Assembly (NCBI GenBank): GCA_002430125.1
Contig: DJBQ01000114.1
Coordinates: 1 to 16,776, forward strand
Reading direction: 5' to 3'
From: Rhodobacterales bacterium UBA5972
GTDB lineage: Bacteria > Pseudomonadota > Alphaproteobacteria > Rhodobacterales > Rhodobacteraceae
Length of the DNA: 16,776 bases
The translations under genes and the position numbers were made by a program. Positions 6,201 through 13,312 of the stretch are shown here, piece by piece; positions within the stretch are counted from its first letter, which is position 1; the number at the start of each line of letters is the position of its first letter. A model generated the notes under the pieces. The model was given only the letters and a program-made list of their open reading frames with translations, ran no database searches and was not told the DNA's origin.

Positions 6201-8804
6201 CTATTTACTCAGTGACCACCAGCCGCGTCTTTTCGGCTTGTCCGCTTCCGTAGGAACCGGAGTCGGGTCTGATGCCGGGGTTGGCTCTGGTGCTGGCACG
6301 ACCTTGGGCGCAGGTTCTGTCGGAGGCGCTTCAACTGGCGCCTCTGGCGTTATATTGGCTTCATCGGCTGCAACTGCAACCTCCGGAACTTTCTTGCGAC
6401 GCGGCGCACGTGGCTTTTTCACAGGCTTTTCAACCGCTTCAGGTTCTGGTGCGGCGGCAGCAGGTTCTTCAGCGCTTTCTGTGGCGACTGCATCCGCAAC
6501 AGCAGTGACGTCGTCCTTGGCCTTTTTGTCACTGGCGCGGCGGGTGGTCCGCTTGCGTGCAGGCTTTTTGTCGGCTGCTTCGGGATCGGTTTTAACGTCC
6601 TCGACAACAGCCGGTTCAGCAACGACTTGCGCAACTTCGGCCTGGTCGCCATCCGTCTCTTCGCCGTTCTCATTGTCGCCACGGCCTCGCCCACCCCGAC
6701 GCCGCCGACGGCGCCGCTTTTTCTTGGGCTGTTCATCGCCATTGGTTTCAACCGCTGCCAGCTGAGGAGCTTTGTCCTCTTCATCATCGGTCTCGTCCTC
6801 GTCATCAACTTGATCTTCATCTTCATGATCAACCAGCGAGGTTTCCATCGACACGACTGCCGCTGGTGGCTCCGGTATAACCCGCGTGGCGGTCTTGAAC
6901 CGTTCGATGGTGAAATCAGGGCTGATCAAGGTGGCGCTGGCTTCCATGCGGATCGACAGGCCATATCGCGCCTCGATCATTGCGACATGCTCGCGCTTTT
7001 GGTTCAGGATGTAGTTGGCGATTGCCAAGGGTACTGTCACGAGCACTTCGCGTGAACGGCGACGAACGCCTTCTTCTTCCAGCTCGCGCAGGATCGACAA
7101 GGCAAGGCTGTCGTTGGATCGGGTCAGGCCGGTGCCGTGGCAATGTGCACAGGGCGCGGTTGTCGCTTCAATCATGCCGGGGCGCAGGCGTTGGCGTGAC
7201 ATTTCCATCAGTCCAAAGCCGGAAATCCGGCCAACCTGAATGCGCGCGCGGTCGGTTTTCAGCCGGTCCTTGATACGTTTTTCCACGGCGGCGTTGTTGC
7301 GCCGGTCTTCCATGTCGATGTAATCGATCACGATCAATCCGGCCAGATCGCGCAGGCGCAGTTGGCGGGCAACCTCGTCTGATGCTTCAAGGTTGGTTTT
7401 CAGCGCGGTTTCTTCGATCGAGCCTTCTTTGGTGGCGCGGCCCGAGTTCACGTCGATGGCAACCAATGCCTCGGTCACGCCGATTACGATATAGCCACCG
7501 GATTTCAGCTGAACTGTCGGGTTGAACATGCCGCTCAGATAGCTTTCAACCTGAAAGCGCGCAAACAGTGGCAGGGGTTCATTATAAAGTTTCACGTTCT
7601 TGGAATGGGACGGCATGAGCATTTTCATGTAGTCCTTGGCCATCCGGTAACCGGCCTCGCCCTCGATCAGAATTTCGTCAATCTCGCGGTTGTAAAGATC
7701 GCGGATCGAGCGTTTGATCAGGCTGCCTTCTTCATAGATTGGCGCGGGCGCAATGGATTTGAGGGTCAGATCGCGGACCTCTTCCCATTGACGCATCAGA
7801 TAATCGTAATCGCGCTTGATTTCGGCCTTGGTGCGCATGGCGCCTGCCGTGCGGATGATCAGACCGGCACCTTTCGGCACAATCATTTCGCCGGCAATTT
7901 CTTTCAGTTTCTTACGGTCAACAGCATTGGTGATCTTGCGCGAAATACCACCACCGCGTGCGGTGTTGGGCATCAAGACGCAGTACCGTCCGGCCAGTGA
8001 CAGATATGTTGTCAGCGCCGCACCTTTGTTGCCACGTTCTTCTTTGACCACTTGGATCAACAGAATTTGGCGAACTTTGATGACTTCCTGAATTTTATAC
8101 CGACGAGGGCGCGGTTTGCGAACGCGGATTTCTTCCTGTTCGTCTTCCTGGGCGACGCTTTCGATATCAGGGTCGATGTCAGACGCTAAATCCTCGTCTT
8201 CGTCATCTTCGCCATAAAGGTCTTCAGCTGTGTCGTTTTCAACTTCGTCTGCGGATGCGGTTGAAACCGCTTCATCAGAGGCGACGTTTTCCGCCGGTGT
8301 TTCGTCCGCCTCATGAGCGTGTTCAGCGTCCTCAAAGCCCATGATCGGGTCATTGTTGTCGCCTTCACCATCGATATCAAAGACGTCCATACCGCTGATG
8401 GATTCGCTGACCACTGCGTCACCGTTGTTTGCGGCCTCGGCAGCTGGCTTGCGGCTGCGACGGTTGCGCCCACGGGCTTTGGGTTTGCGTTCTTCTTCTT
8501 CGTCCTGTGCTTTGGCATAGGCGGCTTCTTCGGCCAGCAAGGCCTCGCGGTCGGCGACAGGGATCTGGTAATAATCGGGATGGATTTCCGAAAACGCCAA
8601 AAAGCCGTGCCTGTTGCCGCCATAATCAACAAAAGCCGCCTGTAGCGACGGTTCGACCCGGGTAACTTTGGCTAGATAGATATTGCCGGCAAGTTGGCGT
8701 TTATTAACGGATTCAAAATCGAATTCTTCAACTTTGTTTCCGTCCACAACCACCACGCGTGTTTCTTCGGCGTGGGTGGCATCGATAAGCATTTTTTTAG
8801 ACAT
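6201..8804 (-). CDS. rne: Ribonuclease E
   Basis: RNase E makes single-strand endonucleolytic cuts in mRNA and rRNA/tRNA precursors and scaffolds the RNA degradosome. The protein has 867 residues. The S1 domain begins at about 37 (LAGNIYLAKVTRVEPSLQAA) and is split by an acidic, low-complexity insert (about 88-228) before resuming at YKIQEVIKVRQILLIQVVKEE. The catalytic aspartates are D451 (AIDVNSGR) and D494 (VIDYIDM), 43 residues apart as in E. coli. The zinc-link is C552-A-H-C555. The non-catalytic tail has an acidic tract (659-677), a Lys/Arg run (694-708), Ala/Pro/Glu-rich disorder and a terminal KRRGWWSLSK. In Caulobacter a C-terminal GWW motif binds PNPase, so G861-W-W863 is probably the PNPase site. 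The start ATG has only a weak GAGA upstream, after a long structured leader. Confidence 0.96.
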   Translation of the reverse strand: MSKKMLIDATHAEETRVVVVDGNKVEEFDFESVNKRQLAGNIYLAKVTRVEPSLQAAFVDYGGNRHGFLAFSEIHPDYYQIPVADREALLAEEAAYAKAQDEEEERKPKARGRNRRSRKPAAEAANNGDAVVSESISGMDVFDIDGEGDNNDPIMGFEDAEHAHEADETPAENVASDEAVSTASADEVENDTAEDLYGEDDEDEDLASDIDPDIESVAQEDEQEEIRVRKPRPRRYKIQEVIKVRQILLIQVVKEERGNKGAALTTYLSLAGRYCVLMPNTARGGGISRKITNAVDRKKLKEIAGEMIVPKGAGLIIRTAGAMRTKAEIKRDYDYLMRQWEEVRDLTLKSIAPAPIYEEGSLIKRSIRDLYNREIDEILIEGEAGYRMAKDYMKMLMPSHSKNVKLYNEPLPLFARFQVESYLSGMFNPTVQLKSGGYIVIGVTEALVAIDVNSGRATKEGSIEETALKTNLEASDEVARQLRLRDLAGLIVIDYIDMEDRRNNAAVEKRIKDRLKTDRARIQVGRISGFGLMEMSRQRLRPGMIEATTAPCAHCHGTGLTRSNDSLALSILRELEEEGVRRRSREVLVTVPLAIANYILNQKREHVAMIEARYGLSIRMEASATLISPDFTIERFKTATRVIPEPPAAVVSMETSLVDHEDEDQVDDEDETDDEEDKAPQLAAVETNGDEQPKKKRRRRRRRGGRGRGDNENGEETDGDQAEVAQVVAEPAVVEDVKTDPEAADKKPARKRTTRRASDKKAKDDVTAVADAVATESAEEPAAAAPEPEAVEKPVKKPRAPRRKKVPEVAVAADEANITPEAPVEAPPTEPAPKVVPAPEPTPASDPTPVPTEADKPKRRGWWSLSK

Positions 8805-8900
8805 GGTCTCTCATGCAATCCGGGCCGCGCGACCGGCATATCAGCCGAAACACGTGCAAGGGATTGTTTCTGTTGGGCAATAAGAAACGCGGGTAAAGGG

Positions 8901-8925
8901 CCGGTGGCGGGTATACCCGCGCCGG
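8901..8925 (-). repeat. GC-rich dyad in the rne leader
   Basis: The core is a perfect 14-bp palindrome, GCGGGTATACCCGC (8907-8920). Its flanks CCGG (8901-8904) and CCGG (8922-8925) extend the pairing across a small internal loop. As rne leader RNA it could form a stable hairpin about 80-105 bases before the start codon; as DNA it could be an operator. Confidence 0.55.
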
Positions 8926-8970
8926 AACCTGTTACCATGTATTCTGCGCGTTTCATCGCGGTTTTTCTCC

Positions 8971-8988
8971 GACACCCGAACGGGTATC
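8971..8988 (-). repeat. 18-bp dyad in the rne leader
   Basis: GACACCCGAACGGGTATC is symmetric except for one mismatched pair and a 2-base centre. In rne leader RNA it would fold as ACCCG/CGGGU with a small loop. It repeats the CGGGTA core of the neighbouring palindrome, so both may be related regulatory sites. Confidence 0.4.
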
Positions 8989-9212
8989 AATTCACAACCC
9001 GGATTTGGAATTTGACCGGGTAACTCAAATGGCCTTGCGGCCTGTTGGTCTGTCAGAGGCGTTCTTTGGCTTTTGCCTGAGGCGTAAACAGAGCAACGAA
9101 AACAATAACCGGTTTGCAGCAGCTGGGCCGCAAATCCGTCCGATGACCTTACTGTGTTTCCACGCGGAATGACAATGGTGTTTTTCGGCGGTGTTTTTCC
9201 GAAACGCCCGTG

Positions 9213-9218
9213 TATAAT
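9213..9218 (+). promoter_or_regulatory. Possible -10 element of the amidase promoter
   Basis: A perfect TATAAT lies 34 bases before the GTG chosen as amidase start. No good -35 sequence is present at 16-18 bases. The hexamer overlaps an in-frame ATG (9217), so if it is the real -10 then that ATG and the more upstream starts cannot be used from this promoter. Confidence 0.4.
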
Positions 9219-9252
9219 GCGGTCAATCAAAAACAAAAGAGCAGGGCGGCAG

Positions 9253-10494
9253 GTGCGGTTTAAAGTTTCAGGAATTTGGGCGGTTTTGTTTGCGGCGGGC
9301 GTGATGTTTTCACCGCAACAAGCGATTGCCCAGCAAATGCAGGCTTTGGCGCGTTTGGATGTTGGCAGGTCAGGCGTTACCGGGCGCGCCTCGGGGGATG
9401 TGGATATTGTCCTGAAGATAACCCAGGCGGTTCCGTTCCGGGTGTTTACCTTGGACAAACCAGCCCGATTGGTGATGGATTTTCGCGAGGTAAATTTCAA
9501 CGGTGTGGAAAAACAAGATCTTGTGAAAACCGATCTGATCGAAGACATGCGAACAGGATTGTTCCGGCCCGGTTGGTCGCGGATGGTTTTGAAATTAAAA
9601 CGCCCGATGCAGGTGTTTCGCACCGCTATGGAGACTGACCCGAATGATGGCGACGCCAAGATTGTCATCCGCCTGACGCCACAGGACCCTGACGATTTTG
9701 CGGCCGGTGTCGGGGCGCAGCCGGATGATGTTTGGGCAATGCCAAAAGCAGCCTCGTCCGGGGGAGGCAAAAGCCGGACAAGCGGCGACCGAAAGATCGT
9801 GGTTGCCTTGGATCCAGGTCACGGCGGCATTGACCCCGGCGCACAATATCAGGGCTTCAACGAAGCGGACCTGATGTTGCAGCTTGCGCGTGAGTTGAAA
9901 GAGAAGCTAATCCTTACGGGCCGTTACAACGTATTCCTAACGCGCGAAGAAGATTATTTTCTGTCGCTGGAGGGACGGGTAAGTGTCGCGCGTGCGAATT
10001 GGGCCGATGTATTTATATCGCTGCACGCAGATGCGCTGGCCGAGGGTCGCGCCACCGGTACGACAATTTACACCTTGTCAGATAAAGCCTCGGATCGTGC
10101 CGCAGAAACCCTTGCCGCCAACCATGACCGGGATGATTTGTTGGCGGGGGTTAATCTCAGCCATCAGGACGATGTTGTGGCGTCGATATTAATGGAAATG
10201 ATGCAGGTCGAAACGATGCCAAGGTCGGAAAAACTGGCGGATGCGCTGGTGACGGGCATTGCCGAGGCGGTTGGTAAAATCCGTTCACGTCCAAGGTTGT
10301 CTGCTGGGTTTTCGGTTCTGAAGGCGCCTGACATTCCCTCGATACTGATCGAGTTTGGGTTCATGTCAAATCCCGCTGACCTGACAAATCTGGCGACGCA
10401 GTCGTGGCGCGACAAGGCGATTATCGGAGTCGTTGACGCGCTGGATCAATGGAGCCTGCGTGATGCCGCCGAATCCAAACTGTTGCGCCAATAA
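9253..10494 (+). CDS. N-acetylmuramoyl-L-alanine amidase, AMIN + Amidase_3 domains
   Basis: This is a periplasmic zinc amidase of the AmiB/AmiC type that removes the stem peptide from N-acetylmuramic acid, mainly during septum splitting. I chose GTG 9253 (413 residues): AGGG lies 6 bases upstream and it leads straight into a signal peptide (FKVSGIWAVLFAAGVMFS, cleavage probably after AIA). The frame is open upstream to GTG 9154, with ATG 9217 also possible. Residues about 30-142 form an AMIN domain. The catalytic domain has H190 (DPGHGG), E204 (GFNEAD) and H258 (SLHAD) as zinc ligands and E367 (LIEFGF). A helical insert at about 275-325 resembles the segment that blocks the active site in AmiB/AmiC until an EnvC-type activator acts. 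PBP1A follows 145 bases downstream with its own promoter. Confidence 0.92.
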   Translation: MRFKVSGIWAVLFAAGVMFSPQQAIAQQMQALARLDVGRSGVTGRASGDVDIVLKITQAVPFRVFTLDKPARLVMDFREVNFNGVEKQDLVKTDLIEDMRTGLFRPGWSRMVLKLKRPMQVFRTAMETDPNDGDAKIVIRLTPQDPDDFAAGVGAQPDDVWAMPKAASSGGGKSRTSGDRKIVVALDPGHGGIDPGAQYQGFNEADLMLQLARELKEKLILTGRYNVFLTREEDYFLSLEGRVSVARANWADVFISLHADALAEGRATGTTIYTLSDKASDRAAETLAANHDRDDLLAGVNLSHQDDVVASILMEMMQVETMPRSEKLADALVTGIAEAVGKIRSRPRLSAGFSVLKAPDIPSILIEFGFMSNPADLTNLATQSWRDKAIIGVVDALDQWSLRDAAESKLLRQ

Positions 10495-10577
10495 GCACAA
10501 TATCGGCCTTAGGTTGCGATCATTTCGATCTGTCGAAAAGAACCGGCGAAAACCGGCCAAGCAGGCGCTTTGACGTT

Positions 10578-10606
10578 TTGACCTTGGTGTAAGCCGCGCG
10601 TATAGT
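10578..10606 (+). promoter_or_regulatory. Sigma70-type promoter of mrcA
   Basis: TTGACC (10578-10583) and TATAGT (10601-10606) are separated by exactly 17 bases. Transcription would begin near 10612-10614, giving a leader of about 27 bases that contains the AAGGAG ribosome site. This is the best promoter match in the window, so mrcA is probably transcribed independently of the amidase gene. Confidence 0.7.
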
Positions 10607-10639
10607 CCGGGCTTTCATGGGGTAAGGAGCTGATACGCG

Positions 10640-13234
10640 GTGTTGCGTGCGATTCTGTCGTTTTTTGGGTTTATTTTCAGCTGGCTGACCACGGGTCTGG
10701 TTCTGGCAGCCTTGGGTTTGGGGGCGATATTCTGGATGTACAGCCGGGATTTGCCCAACCACGAAACCCTGAAGCAATACGCGCCAGCCACACTTTCGAC
10801 GATTTACTCGGGCGAGGGGCGGGTGATGGATGAATTCGCCAAAGAACGGCGGATATTCACACCGATTGACGAAATCCCTGATCTGGTCAAATTTGCCTTT
10901 GTGTCAGCCGAGGACAAGAATTTTTACAGCCATAAAGGGTATGACCCTTTGGGGATCATCAAGGCCGGGATTGATGCGTTAAAGGGCGAGCGGTTGCGCG
11001 GTGCGTCAACGATTACACAGCAAGTGATGAAGAATTTCGCGCTCAGCGGGGACCGTTCGGCGGAACGCAAGATCAAGGAACTGATTCTTGCCTCGCGTCT
11101 CGAAGAGACCCTGAGCAAAGACAAAATCCTTGAACTTTACCTGAACGAAATTGAATTGGGCCAAAACTCGTTTGGGGTGACGGCTGCCGCCCAGACCTAT
11201 TTCAACAAAACACTGGAAGAACTTTTGCCGCAAGAAGCGGCGTATTTGGCGGCGTTGCCAAAAGCCCCGTCAAATTACCATCCAGTGCGGCAAAAGGAAC
11301 GGGCGATCAGCCGTCGGAATTTTGTTCTGAAGGAAATGGCCGAGAACGGATACCTTGATGCGGCGGTGGCCAAGGCCGCAATGGCGTCGGACTTATTAAG
11401 TGTTCAGGGCGGTGATTTCGAACGCTATCGTGGCACTTTGCCGCCGCGCGACTATTTCAGCGACGAAATCCGCCGCCAGCTTTCCGAAAGCTTTGGCGAA
11501 GATGAATTCTTCACCGGCGGTTTGACCATCCGCGCCACAATGGATCCGGTTCTGCAAAAAGTGGCGGCCCAGGCTTTACGCGAAGGTCTGGAAGATTATG
11601 ACCGCAGCCGAGGTATTTACCGGGGATCGAAACATCATCTGAGTGCTACCGAAATGGCGACGGAAGAAGCGTGGAGAATGGCACTTGAACATTTGTCATT
11701 ACCGCGCGACATCGCAGGCTGGCAGGTGGCGCTGGTTTTGGAGTTAAGCGGAAAAGCCGCCCGCATCGGGGTGGAAGGCGAGCCTGAAGTCGAGGGCGGA
11801 CACGCGATACCGCTTGAAGATCTAACATGGGCAAGGCCGGTTGATGCAGACGGCAAGACTGGCCCTAAAGTTCGGACACCGTCAGATTTGCTAGCGGTTG
11901 GTGATGTGATTTTTGTGAAAAAGGTGTTCGGTGCCGACACAACGGCCAAGGTTAAGAAGGGCGAAAAACCACCACAGGAATTGAAATACTGGTCCTTGCG
12001 GCAGATCCCTGAAATTCAGGGCGGGTTCATGGCGATGGATACAAATACCGGCCGGGTGATCGCGATGCAGGGCGGGTTTTCATATCAGGAATCGGTTTTT
12101 AACCGCGCAACGCAAGCCACACGTCAACCCGGTTCCAGTTTTAAACCGTTTGTCTATGCGGCGGCGCTGGACAGCGGTTACACACCGGCGACGATTGTAA
12201 TTGACGCTCCGATTGAGGTGCAAACGCCGCAAGGCCTGTGGCGGCCAAGGAATTCATCAAACAAGTTTTACGGCCCTGCCCCGATGCGCACAGGTATTGA
12301 GCGGTCACGCAACCTGATGACGATCAGACTGGCGCAATCGGTTGGCATGGATGTGGTGGCGGCTTATGCCGAACGGTTCGGGGTCTATGATCATATGGGC
12401 GAGCACTTAGCCAACTCGCTTGGCTCGCAAGAAACCACGTTGTTCAAGATGGTGGCGGCTTACGCGATGTTTGCGAATGGCGGCGAGCGGGTGATCCCAA
12501 CGCTGGTTGACCGGGTACAGGACCGCTGGGGCAACACGATTTACCGGCATGACAAACGCAACTGCGATGAATGTCAGGTTGCCTCACTGGAACCGGGCCT
12601 TGCGCCCCAAATCACCAGTAACCGTCAACGCGTGATGGACCCGGTCACGGCCTATCAGTTGACTTCCATGATGCGCGGAGTGGTAGAGCGCGGCACGGCG
12701 GCCGGATACGTCAAACTGGATGCACCGGTGGCTGGCAAAACCGGCACCACCAACGAAGCCAAAGATGTCTGGTTTATCGGTTTCACCCCCAATATTGTGG
12801 CGGGCTGCTATATGGGCATGGATTTGCCGGCGCCTCTGGGGCGAGGGGCTTTTGGTGCCAATATGTGTGGGCCAGTTTTCACTAAATTCATGAAAAAAGC
12901 CATTTCAATCTATGGCTTCAGTCAGTTCAAGGTACCTGAACACTCGGTTTTCGTGAAAATTGACCGGTATACCGGCGAACGGGTACCTGACAGCATGTCT
13001 GGCCCGGACGTTGTTGCCGAATTGTTTCGGGAAGGTATGGAGCCGGTGTTCGGGGAACTCAGCATCATTGATGGTGGATTTGCTATGGGGTCGAACCTGC
13101 CGGTCTTTGGGGCGGGCGAGGGCGACACGATTGAAACCACTGGCGACACCGAAGTCACGACCCAACTGGGCGAACGCAAAATAATCCCCAAACGCGCAAC
13201 CTTCGGGTCTTTGTCGTCCGGCGGGCTTTATTAA
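10640..13234 (+). CDS. mrcA: Penicillin-binding protein 1A, bifunctional
   Basis: PBP1A is an inner-membrane enzyme that polymerises lipid II and crosslinks peptidoglycan. The 864 residues show an N-terminal transmembrane helix (about 12-33) and a GT51 transglycosylase domain with catalytic E91 in SAEDKNFYSHKGYDP, GASTITQQVMKN and RKIKELILASRLE. Residues about 318-450 form an OB-like insert. In the transpeptidase domain the nucleophile is S499 (S499-S-F-K502), with S556-R-N558 and K700-T-G702. A cysteine pair, C642-D-E-C645, lies in the transpeptidase domain, with C723 and C743 further on. A tail of about 70 residues follows the folded part. The GTG at 10640 has AAGGAG 10 bases upstream; the next codon, TTG, is a less likely start. 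It precedes prfB by 78 bases. Confidence 0.96.
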   Translation: MLRAILSFFGFIFSWLTTGLVLAALGLGAIFWMYSRDLPNHETLKQYAPATLSTIYSGEGRVMDEFAKERRIFTPIDEIPDLVKFAFVSAEDKNFYSHKGYDPLGIIKAGIDALKGERLRGASTITQQVMKNFALSGDRSAERKIKELILASRLEETLSKDKILELYLNEIELGQNSFGVTAAAQTYFNKTLEELLPQEAAYLAALPKAPSNYHPVRQKERAISRRNFVLKEMAENGYLDAAVAKAAMASDLLSVQGGDFERYRGTLPPRDYFSDEIRRQLSESFGEDEFFTGGLTIRATMDPVLQKVAAQALREGLEDYDRSRGIYRGSKHHLSATEMATEEAWRMALEHLSLPRDIAGWQVALVLELSGKAARIGVEGEPEVEGGHAIPLEDLTWARPVDADGKTGPKVRTPSDLLAVGDVIFVKKVFGADTTAKVKKGEKPPQELKYWSLRQIPEIQGGFMAMDTNTGRVIAMQGGFSYQESVFNRATQATRQPGSSFKPFVYAAALDSGYTPATIVIDAPIEVQTPQGLWRPRNSSNKFYGPAPMRTGIERSRNLMTIRLAQSVGMDVVAAYAERFGVYDHMGEHLANSLGSQETTLFKMVAAYAMFANGGERVIPTLVDRVQDRWGNTIYRHDKRNCDECQVASLEPGLAPQITSNRQRVMDPVTAYQLTSMMRGVVERGTAAGYVKLDAPVAGKTGTTNEAKDVWFIGFTPNIVAGCYMGMDLPAPLGRGAFGANMCGPVFTKFMKKAISIYGFSQFKVPEHSVFVKIDRYTGERVPDSMSGPDVVAELFREGMEPVFGELSIIDGGFAMGSNLPVFGAGEGDTIETTGDTEVTTQLGERKIIPKRATFGSLSSGGLY

Positions 13235-13245
13235 CGCGCAACGTC

Positions 13246-13272
13246 TTTACGCGCCGCTGTGTGGTGCGTAAA
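13246..13272 (+). repeat. 10-bp hairpin in the mrcA-prfB spacer
   Basis: TTTACGCGCC (13246-13255) pairs with GGTGCGTAAA (13263-13272), with one G-T wobble and a 7-base loop. No T-tract follows, so it is not a standard intrinsic terminator. It starts 11 bases after the mrcA stop and ends 40 bases before prfB. It could protect the mrcA mRNA end, mark a processing site, or partly attenuate read-through into prfB. Confidence 0.55.
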
Positions 13273-13312
13273 ACGCCTGACATCCACTCAGTCCCATCTG
13301 ATAAGGTCTATC

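Larger units (their letters stand above)
8805..9252. promoter_or_regulatory. Long divergent leader between rne and the amidase
   Basis: About 450 bases without a convincing gene separate rne from the chosen amidase start. The region contains the palindrome 8907-8920, the dyad 8971-8988, a GGCC-TTGC-GGCC repeat (9031-9042) and four copies of GGGTA at 8891, 8909, 8982 and 9018. Much of it is probably the rne 5' leader plus the amidase promoter. I could not find a good -35/-10 pair for rne. In enterobacteria the rne leader mediates autoregulation; whether this one does is inference. Confidence 0.5.

Noticed and set aside
6238..6765. Plus-strand frame rich in Ala, Ser, Gly and Arg opposite the rne tail
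   Set aside because: Its composition follows from the repetitive Ala/Pro/Glu codons of the RNase E tail read backwards.
8672..8956. Possible upstream frame overlapping the rne start (94 codons, minus strand)
   Set aside because: It could be a leader peptide, but it lacks a clear ribosome site and any family motif, and most of its second half merely overlaps rne in another frame.
8841..9770. A 309-codon open frame on the minus strand across the rne leader and the amidase gene
   Set aside because: It is antisense to a clear AMIN-amidase, has low-complexity, Arg/Thr/Pro-rich composition and no recognisable domain. It is a shadow of the coding strand.
10524..10537. TTCGA/TCGAA repeat after the amidase stop as a terminator
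   Set aside because: The stem is short and AT-rich and has no T-tract, so it does not qualify as an intrinsic terminator.
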